Assembly (NCBI RefSeq): GCF_018310535.1
Contig: NZ_CP074102.1
Location: forward strand, 3,162,001-3,226,000
Source: Streptomyces mirabilis
Lineage (GTDB): Bacteria > Actinomycetota > Actinomycetes > Streptomycetales > Streptomycetaceae
DNA length: 64,000 nt
Direction: 5' to 3'
Below, piece by piece: positions 37,930 to 47,368 of the stretch; the stretch's first letter is position 1, and every line of letters starts with the position of its first letter. Below the pieces are notes generated by a model. The model had not been told where the DNA came from. It did not search any database and saw only the letters and a program-made list of their open reading frames with translations. Made by a program: the position numbers and the translations under genes.

Positions 37930-39285
37930 ATGACTCAGCAGGGGGTGCGCTGGACGGCGGATCAGGTGCTGGCACTGGCGCCTGATGCCGCGTCACGTAC
38001 GGCCGGCAGCAAGCTCGGCGCGGCCGGGCCGTGGTCGGAGGCAGGCAGTTCTGACGAGGGGACGGTATGGGGACTGTGCAGGGGAAGCGGCAGCAGGCCT
38101 TATCAGACGGTCATCGACATCGCGGACTCCACCGGGCCCGCGTACAAGTGCAGTTGCCCGAGCCGGAAGTTCCCGTGCAAGCACGCGCTGGGACTGCTGC
38201 TGCTCTGGGCGGGCGAGGACGGTTCGGTGTCGCGGGGGCCGGCGCCGCACTGGGCGGAGCAGTGGATAGAGGAGAGACGAGAGCGAGCGGGGGAGAAGGG
38301 GACGACGGGCGGGGCATCTGGGACGGCGTCACCGGGCGATCCGGAGGCGGCGCGGCGCAGGGCGCAGCGGCGGGCCGAGCGGATCACCGCGGGGGCGGCG
38401 GAGCTGGAGCAGCGGTTGGCGGACCTGCTGCGGGGCGGCCTCGCGTCGGCCGAGCAGGCGGGGTACGGGATGTGGGAGGAGACAGCGGCCCGCATGGTCG
38501 ACGCGCAGGCGCCCGGACTGGCCGCGCGGGTCAGGGAGTTGGGGGCGATTCCCTCCTCCGGACCCGGCTGGCCGGTGCGGCTGCTGGAGGAATGCGCGCT
38601 GCTCCATCTCCTCGACCAGGGCTGGCTGCGCCGTGAGCGGCTGCCGGACGATCTGGCCGCGACGGTTCGCTCGCGGGTGGGGCTGCCCGGTTCTGCGGAC
38701 GGCCCGCCGGTGCGGGACCGCTGGCTGGTCCTCGCCCAGCACGACACGGCGGACACCCGGCTCACGACCCGCAGGATCTGGCTCTACGGCGCGGAGACCG
38801 ACCGCACCGTGCTGCTCCTCTCCTATGGGGCCGCCGGCCGCGCGCCGGAGCTGACGCTGCCGGTGGGGCTGGCCTTCGAGGCGGAGGTGTCCGCGTATCC
38901 GGGCGCCGGACAGCTCCGAGCGGCCCTGGGCGAGCGGTTCACACCGCCCGCCCCCGCGCGGACACGACCGCCGGGGCTGACCACTCCGCAGGCGGCGGCC
39001 CGCTTCGGCGAGGCCCTGCGGGCTGACCCCTGGCTCGACTCCCAGCCGGTCACGCTGGCCCGGGTGATACCCACCCCCGTCGACGACACCTGGCAACTGG
39101 CGGACGCCGAGGGCGACTTCGGACTTCCGATCGCCCCTTCCCTTCTCTCCCGACCCGGCCTGTGGCGCCTCGCCGCCCTCTCCGGCGGCGCCCCCGTCAC
39201 GGTCTTCGGAGAGTGTGGCCACCACGGCTTCACTCCCCTGACGGCCTGGCCGGAGGGCGACGGAGAGCCGGTGTCACTGTGCTGA
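37930..39285 (+). CDS. SWIM zinc-finger protein
   Basis: The 451-residue protein has a SWIM motif CxCx6CxH with C74, C76, C83 and H85 in AYKCSCPSRKFPCKHALGLLLL, preceded by YQTVIDIADSTGP. SWIM domains bind zinc and usually contact DNA or proteins. The rest is helical with a repeated VRDRWLVLAQHDTADTRLTTRRIWLYG-like region and is found in SWIM proteins that neighbour MoxR-VWA operons. I chose the ATG at 37930 because the promoter fits it; the open frame from 37795 runs through the promoter. It is divergent from the MoxR operon and followed by a DUF5691-type gene. Confidence 0.87.
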   Translation: MTQQGVRWTADQVLALAPDAASRTAGSKLGAAGPWSEAGSSDEGTVWGLCRGSGSRPYQTVIDIADSTGPAYKCSCPSRKFPCKHALGLLLLWAGEDGSVSRGPAPHWAEQWIEERRERAGEKGTTGGASGTASPGDPEAARRRAQRRAERITAGAAELEQRLADLLRGGLASAEQAGYGMWEETAARMVDAQAPGLAARVRELGAIPSSGPGWPVRLLEECALLHLLDQGWLRRERLPDDLAATVRSRVGLPGSADGPPVRDRWLVLAQHDTADTRLTTRRIWLYGAETDRTVLLLSYGAAGRAPELTLPVGLAFEAEVSAYPGAGQLRAALGERFTPPAPARTRPPGLTTPQAAARFGEALRADPWLDSQPVTLARVIPTPVDDTWQLADAEGDFGLPIAPSLLSRPGLWRLAALSGGAPVTVFGECGHHGFTPLTAWPEGDGEPVSLC

Positions 39286-39448
39286 CCACCGGCACGACCC
39301 GTACCGCCGACAACTCCTGCACGACCCGCACCATCGGCTCCGCCCGCACCATCAGCATCACCGGCACCACCCACACCACCCGCCCGACCTCCGTCGCTCG
39401 CATCACCACTTCCGTTCCCACCACCGCCTCCCCACGGAAAGGACGCTC

Positions 39449-41080
39449 ATGAACACGACCTCCGCTTCCGCGGGCGCGCCCGTCGGGGGTTCCTGGGAGG
39501 AGCTCGTCACGATGGCCCTGCTGGGGACCGAGCGGCGCCCGCCTCCGGCCTGGGCCGCCGGACGCGAGGCGCCGGTGGCCCTGCTGGACGCGGCCGCCGT
39601 GGAAACCCTGCGGCGGCGGGCCGGGGTGCGGGCCGCGCGGGCGGCCGCCCGTCCCGAGCCCGCCGCGCCCGACCCACGACCGGCCCTCCCGTCCGCCGCC
39701 ACCCACCGACTCGCGACGCTGCTGGCGGACCGGCCCGGCACGGGAGGCGGTGGCCGCAGGGGCACGGCACCCGACCTCATGGAGCTGCTGCCGCAGTGGC
39801 TCGCGCTGGCGAACGCACGGGGTTTCGCGCCACCCCCGGAGACACTGCCCGCGCTTCTCGACGCGGCCCGGGGCCGTACGGACCTGCGGCCGGCGGCCCT
39901 GGCCTTCGCGGGGCCGCGCGCCCTGTGGCTCGCCCGGCTGAACCCGGAGTGGCGCTTCGCCCTGCGTTCGCTGCCCGGCGGCGGCACCGCGCTGCCCGGT
40001 CCAGAGGACCCCGGGCGCGCGCAACAGCTCTGGCAGGAGGGACTCTTCGCCGAGCGGGTCGCACTGCTCACATCGATACGGGCCCAGGACCCCAGGGCCG
40101 CGCGCGAGCTGCTCGCCACCACGTGGGCGACCGAGCGGGCCGAGGACCGGCTGATGTTCCTCGACTCCTTGCGCTCCGGGCTGTGCGCGGCGGACGAACC
40201 GTTCCTGGAGCGGGCGCTCGCCGACCGGAGCCGCAACGTCCGGGCCACGGCGGCGGAACTGCTGTCCGCGCTGCCCGGTTCGGCGCTCGCCGCGCGGATG
40301 GGGGCGCGGGCCGGCTCGTGCGTGGCCGTCGACCGCACGCGGGTCACACCCTCGATCGTCGTCGAGGCGCCGCACGAGTGCGACGCGAGCATGGAGCGCG
40401 ACGGTGTTGTACCGAAAGCTCCGGCGGGACGAGGGGAACGGTCGTGGTGGCTGGGCCAGTTGGTCGAAGCAGCGCCGCTCGGGACATGGTCGCGACGGCT
40501 CGGCGGACGTACGCCGGAGGAGATCGTGGCGCTTCCGGTGGCGGACGACTGGCAGAGCGAGCTGCATGCCGCGTGGTGCCGGGCGGCGGTGCGGCAGCGG
40601 GACCCGGGCTGGTCCCGGGCGCTCCTCGGCGCCCCGTCGGCTCCGGAGGCCGGCGGGCCGGGGGCGGTGTCACTGGCGGAGCGGTCGAAACTGCTCGCCA
40701 CGTTGGGCTCCGCCGAGCGGGCCGAGTGGGTGGCCGGGTTCATCGCCACGCACGGGTTGTCCGAGGCGTTCCAGCTGCTCGGAGTCTGCGCGGTGCCGTG
40801 GGCGGGGCCCCTGGGACGGGCGGTGGTCGACGCGCTCAATATCGCGCGGGACGCGGGGAGTTATCCATGGAGCTTCAGTGGGGTGATGGGGCTGGCCGAG
40901 CGGTGCCTGGATCCGGCGGAGGCCGGGCGGCTGGAGGGACTCACGGCGGTCGCCGACGAGCCGGAGAACGCGGCGCCCGGTGCCGGTGGCTACTGGGCGG
41001 AGGCCTTCCAACGCCTCGTCACCACACTGCGTCTGCGCGCGGTGATGTCATCGGAGCTGGATGGTGCGGGCCCACACTGA
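39449..41080 (+). CDS. DUF5691-type protein downstream of the SWIM gene
   Basis: The 543-residue protein begins with SWEELVTMALLGTERRPPP and contains LLDAAAVETLRRRAG, LPQWLALANARGFAPPPETLPALLDAARG and SRNVRATAAELLSALPGSALAARM. This pattern fits the DUF5691 family, probably an alpha-helical repeat protein. It has no catalytic motif and no signal peptide, so it is likely a cytoplasmic scaffold or adaptor. GGAAAGGACG precedes the ATG. The 163 bp after the SWIM gene hold no gene but are ACC-rich and repetitive. Association with SWIM and MoxR-VWA genes supports one functional module. Confidence 0.85.
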   Translation: MNTTSASAGAPVGGSWEELVTMALLGTERRPPPAWAAGREAPVALLDAAAVETLRRRAGVRAARAAARPEPAAPDPRPALPSAATHRLATLLADRPGTGGGGRRGTAPDLMELLPQWLALANARGFAPPPETLPALLDAARGRTDLRPAALAFAGPRALWLARLNPEWRFALRSLPGGGTALPGPEDPGRAQQLWQEGLFAERVALLTSIRAQDPRAARELLATTWATERAEDRLMFLDSLRSGLCAADEPFLERALADRSRNVRATAAELLSALPGSALAARMGARAGSCVAVDRTRVTPSIVVEAPHECDASMERDGVVPKAPAGRGERSWWLGQLVEAAPLGTWSRRLGGRTPEEIVALPVADDWQSELHAAWCRAAVRQRDPGWSRALLGAPSAPEAGGPGAVSLAERSKLLATLGSAERAEWVAGFIATHGLSEAFQLLGVCAVPWAGPLGRAVVDALNIARDAGSYPWSFSGVMGLAERCLDPAEAGRLEGLTAVADEPENAAPGAGGYWAEAFQRLVTTLRLRAVMSSELDGAGPH

Positions 41081-41087
41081 CAGGAGC

Positions 41088-41130
41088 GCCCCTTGAGGGG
41101 CGCGGGGAACTGCGCGACCAGCCCCCACCC
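41088..41130. repeat. dispersed intergenic repeat, copy 4
   Basis: The sequence starting at the CGCCCCTTGAGGGGCGCGGG hairpin and continuing GAACTGCGCGACCAGCCCCC matches the complement of the elements at 14140 and 14229. It starts 8 bp after the DUF5691-type stop, between convergent genes, and may act as a terminator. Confidence 0.75.
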
Positions 41131-41181
41131 ACCCGCAGCCGCCCCACGAGCCATGGGGACCGCTCCCCCACAGGAGAGGTG

Positions 41182-41598
<417 letters not shown>

Positions 41599-41839
41599 CA
41601 CTGCCTCCATGAACGGACTTCATCAACCGCCCCGCGCCGCTCCGGCAGGGGAAGTGAACGAACGTTATCGTCAGATCCGTGCAAACCGCAGTTTCCCGCT
41701 GAAGACCGAGGGGGAAATCACACGGTGGGACACATTCGCCGCGCACCGCTCCGCGTTTCTGCGGCACACGCGCCGCAGGGATCTGCGCCGCGCGGGCCGT
41801 GGCCGGAGCCTGCGCAAGGAGAGCCGCCAGCAGGTGGCA

Positions 41840-41876
41840 GCACCACCGTCGCATCAGGGAGGCGCGACGGTGGTGC
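41840..41876. other. 13-bp perfect hairpin in the divergent icmB-lipase region
   Basis: GCACCACCGTCGC (41840-41852) pairs perfectly with GCGACGGTGGTGC (41864-41876) around an 11-base loop. It lies in a 455-bp gene-free stretch, 178 bp upstream of the lipase start. It could be a leader structure or a terminator for an unseen short transcript. Otherwise I see nothing in 41599-42053. Confidence 0.5.
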
Positions 41877-42053
41877 GGCGCACCGGCGGGAGCACGACGG
41901 CAGGGAATCCCGTCGCGTCACCGGCGCACCACACGCCACGGACGCACCGTCGGCCACCGCCCACGCCATCGCCACCGGCACCACCACCGCGGCTTTCCAC
42001 GAGGGCACACGGGGGACAGAGCGGTCCCGTCGCGTGCCGACTGGAGGTCGGCC

Positions 42054-42938
42054 ATGAAGGTCACCGGGGCTGAGTTGCCCTTTCTCCCTCTCCACCGGCG
42101 TCTGCTGCCCGGCAGACTGCCCGGGCTCTCGGTGGCCCTGTTGAAGGCGACGGCCCTGGAGATCGCCATCCTCGCCGGGCACCTCCTCCTCTATCCGTCC
42201 GGCATCACCCAGGAGCGCCGCGGCACCCCCGCGCTCCCCCCGCCCGACGCGCCCCGGCTGCCCACCGGGACCAAGCCGCCGGTCGTGCTGCTGCACGGCT
42301 TCATCGACAACCGTTCGGTCTTCGTGCTGCTGCGCCGCAACCTCGCACAGCACGGCAGGCAGCACATCGAGTCGCTCAACTACTCGCCGCTGACGAACGA
42401 CATCCGCGCCGCCGCGGAGCTGCTCGGACGGCACATAGAGGACATCTGCGAGCGCACCGGGCGCGATCAGGTGGACATAGTGGGCCACAGCCTCGGCGGA
42501 CTGATAGCCCGCTACTACGTCCAGCGCCTCGGCGGAGACCTGCGCGTCCGCACCCTGGTCACGCTCGGCACGCCACACGCCGGCACGAAGGTCATTCCGC
42601 TGATGAACGCGCACCCGATCGTCCGTCAGATGCGTCCGGGTTCGGAGGTGATCGAGGAGCTGCACAAGCCCGCGCCCGACTGCCGTACGCAGTTCGTGAG
42701 CTTCTGGAGCGACCTCGACCATCTGATGGACCCGCTGGAGACCGCCTCCATCGACCATCCGGACCTGCTCGCACAGAGCGTCCAAGTGAGCGGAATCGGA
42801 CATCTCGCCCTGCCGGTCCACCCCGCGGTCGCCGCCGGGATACGGCAGGCACTCGACTTCGAGGAGACGCAGGCCCGCCCCACCGCCGCGCCCGCCGCCG
42901 AAACCGGGGGTCTGACAGGGGGTCTGACAGTGGCGTAA
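42054..42938 (+). CDS. alpha/beta hydrolase, triacylglycerol lipase-like
   Basis: The 294-residue protein has an N-terminal hydrophobic region, the oxyanion-hole motif VVLLHGFIDNRSVF, and the nucleophile elbow GHSLGG with the catalytic serine in DQVDIVGHSLGGLIARYYV. LVTLGTPHAGT follows, and late Asp/His candidates lie in SDLDHLMDP and GIGHLALP. This fits bacterial lipases/acyltransferases of the LipA/EstA type. The N-terminal ALLKATALEIAILAGHLLLYP could be a membrane anchor. The ATG at 42054 follows GGAGGTCGG. It is divergent from icmB. Confidence 0.87.
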   Translation: MKVTGAELPFLPLHRRLLPGRLPGLSVALLKATALEIAILAGHLLLYPSGITQERRGTPALPPPDAPRLPTGTKPPVVLLHGFIDNRSVFVLLRRNLAQHGRQHIESLNYSPLTNDIRAAAELLGRHIEDICERTGRDQVDIVGHSLGGLIARYYVQRLGGDLRVRTLVTLGTPHAGTKVIPLMNAHPIVRQMRPGSEVIEELHKPAPDCRTQFVSFWSDLDHLMDPLETASIDHPDLLAQSVQVSGIGHLALPVHPAVAAGIRQALDFEETQARPTAAPAAETGGLTGGLTVA

Positions 42939-43136
42939 CGCCTCCACGGAACACCCCCAACATCGAACGGCAATCGAACGCCAGGCCAAAGCCGTGCCCG
43001 CCCTCCCCCGAAACACGGCCGAATGCCCGTTTCCCGAGTGGAGGAAACCTGCCGAAGATTGTCGCGCCCGCGTACCGCCGGGTACAGTCACCGCACTGCT
43101 CTGCCAGCCCCTGTTGTCGAGGCGAAAGAGAAGTTG

Positions 43137-44690
43137 GTGAACGACCGTCACCCGTCGGGGACCGTAACGCCCCCGGCTCCGGCCTCCGATGCCGCCGCGG
43201 CGCCCTATGCGTCGTACGGTGGCCAGGAAGCCCAGTACGGCGACTTCACCTCGTACGACGGCTACGCCACCTCCGGTACCTACGCGACCGGAAGCTTCGA
43301 GACCACGGGTTTCGAGACCTCGACCTTCGCGGCGGACCCCCTCTTCGGCGACATGTCGGGCGGCGGCGGCACAGGTTCGTACGACGCCACGCAGTGGAGC
43401 ACCGGCAGTCACCAGACGCCGCACTACGACCCGTACGCCGCGCAGCACCAGGCCGCGTACGACACCGGTGCCTACGACACGACCGCCTGGGCGAGCGGAT
43501 ACCAGCAGCTCGCCGACATCCCCGCGCAGCGCCCGGGCCCCGAGGGCACCGGCCAGTGGGACGCGGCCGCCTGGCTCCAGGCCGAACAGACCGGCCAGAC
43601 CCAGCAGTGGACCGCGCACACCCAGGAGACGGGCGCGTACGACGCCACGCAGTGGAACACCGCGGGCGAACACGACCCGTACGAGGGGTACGAGCAGCAC
43701 CAGCAGGCCGAGTCGTACGAGCAGCAGCTCGCCGCCGAGGCCTACGAGCATCAGCCGGTGCCCGAGTCCGACGTGGACGACCGGCCCTTCGACCAGCAGG
43801 CGACCGCGGCCTTCGAGCAGGTGTCGTACGAGGAACCCGGCGCCGCGGAGGACGAGTTCGAGGACGCCGGTGACGCGCAGGACGCGCCGCTGCTCGAGGA
43901 CATGGAAGAGGTCACTCCGGCCCCCCGTGTCGCGAACCGGTCCGCGTCCCGTTCCCGGCGGCGCACCCCGGCGAAGCGTTCCGCCTTGCTGACCGTCGCG
44001 GTTCCCTCGGCCTGTGTGATGGGGGTCGCGGGGATCGCCGCCGCCTCCGTGGGCACCATCGGCGGGAACGACAGCAAGGACAACACGACCCTCAGCGCGT
44101 CCGACGGGACCGCGGTGAAGCCGTCGGCCGCCAACAACAAACTGGACACCCAGCTCCAGAGCCTCTCCGCGGGCGCGGACGACTTCGCCGACCGGGCCAG
44201 CCGGACGCAGGAACGTATCGACCTCAAGGCTCAGCAGGCCGCCGAGAAGCAGAAGGCGGCGGCGGAGGCGGCCCGCAAGGAGCGGTTGCGGCCGAAATTC
44301 GTGCTCCCGGTCACGCAGAAGGGCCTCAGCGCCTACTTCGGCCAGGCCGGCATCAACTGGATGTCCGTGCACACGGGCATCGACTTCCCGGTGTCGTACG
44401 GCACGCCGGTGATGGCCGCGACCGACGGCACCGTACGGACGCAGTGGAACAGCGCGTACGGGAACATGGCGATCGTCACCGCGATGGACGGCACGGAGAC
44501 CTGGTACTGCCACCTCTCCAGCTACAAGGTGCCGTCGGGGACGGTCGTGAAGGCCGGTGACCAGATCGCGTTCTCCGGGAACTCCGGCAACTCGACCGGT
44601 CCGCACCTGCACTTCGAGGTACGCCCCGCGGGCGGTTCGGCGATCGACCCGCTGCCGTGGCTGCGCAGCCACGGCCTGGACCCGACGTAA
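43137..44690 (+). CDS. membrane-anchored M23 peptidase with long disordered N-terminus
   Basis: The 517-residue protein starts with about 265 hydrophilic residues. They are rich in Tyr, Asp, Gln and Ala, with four repeats of the kind YDATQWSTG (81-89), YDTTAWASG, WDAAAWLQ and YDATQWNTA. A basic stretch (SRSRRRTPAKR) and a transmembrane helix (about 282-305) follow, then a coiled coil (about 336-385) and a C-terminal LytM/M23 domain. The zinc ligands are H412 and D416 in HTGID and H492 in HLHFEV, with H459 and H490 nearby. It should cut peptidoglycan crosslinks outside the cell. The GTG at 43137 is the preferred start. Confidence 0.88.
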   Translation: MNDRHPSGTVTPPAPASDAAAAPYASYGGQEAQYGDFTSYDGYATSGTYATGSFETTGFETSTFAADPLFGDMSGGGGTGSYDATQWSTGSHQTPHYDPYAAQHQAAYDTGAYDTTAWASGYQQLADIPAQRPGPEGTGQWDAAAWLQAEQTGQTQQWTAHTQETGAYDATQWNTAGEHDPYEGYEQHQQAESYEQQLAAEAYEHQPVPESDVDDRPFDQQATAAFEQVSYEEPGAAEDEFEDAGDAQDAPLLEDMEEVTPAPRVANRSASRSRRRTPAKRSALLTVAVPSACVMGVAGIAAASVGTIGGNDSKDNTTLSASDGTAVKPSAANNKLDTQLQSLSAGADDFADRASRTQERIDLKAQQAAEKQKAAAEAARKERLRPKFVLPVTQKGLSAYFGQAGINWMSVHTGIDFPVSYGTPVMAATDGTVRTQWNSAYGNMAIVTAMDGTETWYCHLSSYKVPSGTVVKAGDQIAFSGNSGNSTGPHLHFEVRPAGGSAIDPLPWLRSHGLDPT

Positions 44691-44777
44691 CCCACCGGCT
44701 CCTCACCCGACTCACCCGACGACGTGACCGAACGCCGTCGCCGGGCTCCGAGCTGCCGCCCCGTAGAACCCGTAGGA

Positions 44778-47336
44778 CTACAGCTTCTCCACCGGCGCGT
44801 ACCGCAGCAGCAACCGCTTCGGCTTCGCCTCGCCGAAGTCGACCGTCGCCTCCGCGTTCGCGCCCGTTCCCTTCACGCCGACCACGGTGCCCAGGCCGAA
44901 CTGGTCATGGGTGACCCGGTCGCCGACCGCCAGCGAGACCACCTGCTTCTCCGAGATCCCGCGGCGCGTCGCGAAGCCGGAGGCGCCGGACGCCGCGGAC
45001 CGCGAACGCGAGGACGACAGCGAGGCGGCCACACCGGAGACGGGCCCCGAGGACACCGGAGCGGTCGCACCGGTGCGCTTCCACTCCAGGTGCGTCTCCG
45101 GGATCTCCTCCAGGAAACGGGACGGCGGGTTGTAGGAGGGCTGACCCCAGGCGCTGCGCATGGACGAACGGGTGAGGTACAGCCGCTCCCGCGCGCGCGT
45201 GATGCCGACGTACGCGAGGCGCCGCTCCTCCTCCAGCTCCTTGACCTGTCCCAGCGCGCGCATGTGCGGGAAGACGCCGTCCTCCATGCCGGTGAGGAAG
45301 ACGACCGGGAACTCCAGGCCCTTGGCGGTGTGGAGGGTCATCAGGGTGATGACGCCGTTGCCGTCCTCCTCGTCCGGGATCTGGTCGGAGTCGGCGACGA
45401 GCGCGACCCGCTCCAGGAACGCGGAGAGCCCACCGGACGCCGTACCAGCACCCGCAGCCGCACCGGCGCCGACATCCGCCGTACCCGCAGTCGCCCCCGT
45501 GCCTTCGCCTTCGCCCTCGCCGGTCTCCTGCTCGAACTCCAGGGCCACGGCTGCGAGCTCCTGAAGGTTCTCGATCCGGGTCTCGTCCTGCGGGTCGGTC
45601 GAGGCCTGCAGCTCGGCGAGGTAGCCGGTGCGCTCGAGCACCGCCTCCAGGACGGTCGCCGGACCCGCGCCGGACTCGACGATCGTGCGGAGGTCCTCCA
45701 TGAGCGTGTTGAACCGCTTCACGGCGTTCGTCGACCGCGCCGCCATCCCGTACGCCTCGTCGACACGGCGCAGCGCCTGCGAGAAGCTGATCTTCTCGCG
45801 CTGCGAGAGCGCGTCGATCATGGCCTCGGCGCGCTCGCCGATCCCGCGCTTGGGAACGTTCAGAATGCGGCGCATCGGGACCGAGTCCTCGGGGTTGGCC
45901 AGGACCCTCAGGTACGCGAGGACGTCCCGGACCTCCTTGCGCTCGTAGAAGCGGACGCCGCCGACGACCTTGTAGGGCAGGCCGACGCGGATGAAGATCT
46001 CTTCGAAGACACGGGACTGGGCGTTCGTCCGGTAGAAGACGGCGACGTCGCCCGCCCTGGCCTCGCCCGCGTCGGTGAGACGGTCTATCTCGTCGGCGAC
46101 GAACTGGGCCTCGTCGTGCTCGGTGTCGGCGACATAGCCGGTGATGTTCGAACCGGCGCCCGCGTTGGTCCACAGGTTCTTGGGGCGGCGGGACTCATTG
46201 CGCTCGATGACCGCGTTGGCGGCGGACAGGATCGTCTGGGTGGAGCGGTAGTTCTGCTCCAGCAGGATCGTCGTCGCGTCCGGGTAGTCCTCCTCGAACT
46301 GGAGGATGTTGCGGATGGTCGCGCCGCGGAAGGCGTAGATCGACTGGTCGGCGTCGCCCACGACGCACAGCTCGGCGGGCCCGAGCTCGCCCTCGGCGGG
46401 CGGCGCGTCCTCGGGCCGGTCACCGGCGGCCGGGCCGACGAGCTCCCTGACCAGGGCGTACTGCGCGTGGTTCGTGTCCTGGTACTCGTCGACCAGGACG
46501 TGGCGGAAGCGGCGCCGGTAGTGCTCGGCGACGTCCGGGAAGGCGCGCAGCAGGTTGACCGTGGTCATGATCAGGTCGTCGAAGTCGAGCGCGTTGGCCT
46601 CGCGCAGCCGCGACTGGTACATCGCGTAGGCCTGGGCGAGGGTCTTCTCGAAGCCGTCGGCGGCCTGGGCGGCGAAGTCCTCCTCGTCGATCAGCTCGTT
46701 CTTCAGGTTCGAGATCTTGGCGCTGAAGGACTTGGGCGGGAAGCGCTTGGGATCGAGATCCAGGTCACGGCAGACGAGCGCCATCAGCCGCTTGCTGTCG
46801 GCGGCGTCATAGATCGAGAACGAGGAGGTGAAGCCGAGCTTCTTGCTCTCGCGGCGCAGGATCCGCACACACGCGCTGTGGAAGGTCATCACCCACATCG
46901 CGTTCGCGCGCGGGCCGACGAGCTGCTCGACACGCTCCTTCATCTCGCCCGCGGCCTTGTTCGTGAAGGTGATCGCGAGGATCTGGCCGGGGTGGACATG
47001 ACGCTCGCCCAGCAGATGGGCGATGCGGTGGGTGAGCACCCGGGTCTTGCCGGAGCCCGCGCCGGCCACGATGAGCAGCGGGGAGCCGGAGTGCACCACG
47101 GCCGCGCGCTGGTTCTCGTTCAACCCGTCCAGCAGGGCCGCCGGGTCCACGGCGGGGCGGGGCGCGCCGTCGCGGTAGTAGGCGTCCCGGCTCGCGGGCA
47201 CGTCGAAGCGGCCGCCGAACAGGTCGTCCGGAAGCGGCTCCGGCGCCCCGTCCTCGGGCGGCGGCGGGGGCTCTTCCTCGTGGGCCCCGGAAGGCTGGAG
47301 GTCCGCCAGAAAGCTGTCATCAAAGAGGCTGCTCAT
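44778..47336 (-). CDS. pcrA: ATP-dependent DNA helicase PcrA/UvrD
   Basis: The 852-residue superfamily 1 helicase has a Walker A AGAGSGKT at 91-98, motif II VDEYQDTNH, LEQNYRSTQTIL, and the late motifs VFLTGMEDGVFPH and RRLAYVGITRARE. An N-terminal acidic/proline extension of about 70 residues and a C-terminal Tudor-like domain (VAVGDRVTHDQFGLGTVVGV) that contacts RNA polymerase in relatives are present. It works in nucleotide excision repair and replication-conflict resolution. GGAGAGCG precedes the ATG. A RecA-NDp/PafBC-type promoter at 47346-47368 suggests induction by DNA damage. Confidence 0.96.
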   Translation of the reverse strand: MSSLFDDSFLADLQPSGAHEEEPPPPPEDGAPEPLPDDLFGGRFDVPASRDAYYRDGAPRPAVDPAALLDGLNENQRAAVVHSGSPLLIVAGAGSGKTRVLTHRIAHLLGERHVHPGQILAITFTNKAAGEMKERVEQLVGPRANAMWVMTFHSACVRILRRESKKLGFTSSFSIYDAADSKRLMALVCRDLDLDPKRFPPKSFSAKISNLKNELIDEEDFAAQAADGFEKTLAQAYAMYQSRLREANALDFDDLIMTTVNLLRAFPDVAEHYRRRFRHVLVDEYQDTNHAQYALVRELVGPAAGDRPEDAPPAEGELGPAELCVVGDADQSIYAFRGATIRNILQFEEDYPDATTILLEQNYRSTQTILSAANAVIERNESRRPKNLWTNAGAGSNITGYVADTEHDEAQFVADEIDRLTDAGEARAGDVAVFYRTNAQSRVFEEIFIRVGLPYKVVGGVRFYERKEVRDVLAYLRVLANPEDSVPMRRILNVPKRGIGERAEAMIDALSQREKISFSQALRRVDEAYGMAARSTNAVKRFNTLMEDLRTIVESGAGPATVLEAVLERTGYLAELQASTDPQDETRIENLQELAAVALEFEQETGEGEGEGTGATAGTADVGAGAAAGAGTASGGLSAFLERVALVADSDQIPDEEDGNGVITLMTLHTAKGLEFPVVFLTGMEDGVFPHMRALGQVKELEEERRLAYVGITRARERLYLTRSSMRSAWGQPSYNPPSRFLEEIPETHLEWKRTGATAPVSSGPVSGVAASLSSSRSRSAASGASGFATRRGISEKQVVSLAVGDRVTHDQFGLGTVVGVKGTGANAEATVDFGEAKPKRLLLRYAPVEKL

Positions 47337-47345
47337 CGCTCTCCG

Positions 47346-47368
47346 AGTCTAGGCGGCCCCACTGACAA
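47346..47368 (-). promoter_or_regulatory. RecA-NDp/PafBC-type promoter of pcrA
   Basis: On the minus strand TTGTCAGTGGG (47368-47358), six bases, then TAGACT (47351-47346) fits TTGTCAGTGNN-N6-TANNNT. It ends 9 bp before the ATG of pcrA, so the leader would be only a few bases. Damage-inducible, LexA-independent transcription is expected. Confidence 0.78.

Noticed and set aside
33026..41080. Reading the MoxR-VWA cluster as a mobile defence island
   Set aside because: Base composition matches the flanks, and there is no integrase, tRNA or direct repeat at the borders, so it looks like a resident chromosomal system. Function remains open.
41069..41085. Possible third TTGTCAGTG-type element (ACTGACA)
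   Set aside because: It reads CTGTCAGTG on the minus strand, lies at the end of the DUF5691 gene, and has no start codon or -10 at the right distance.
41599..42053. Short open frames in the icmB-lipase intergene
   Set aside because: Frames on both strands are rich in Arg/Pro/His, overlap each other and lack ribosome sites; only a hairpin is supported.
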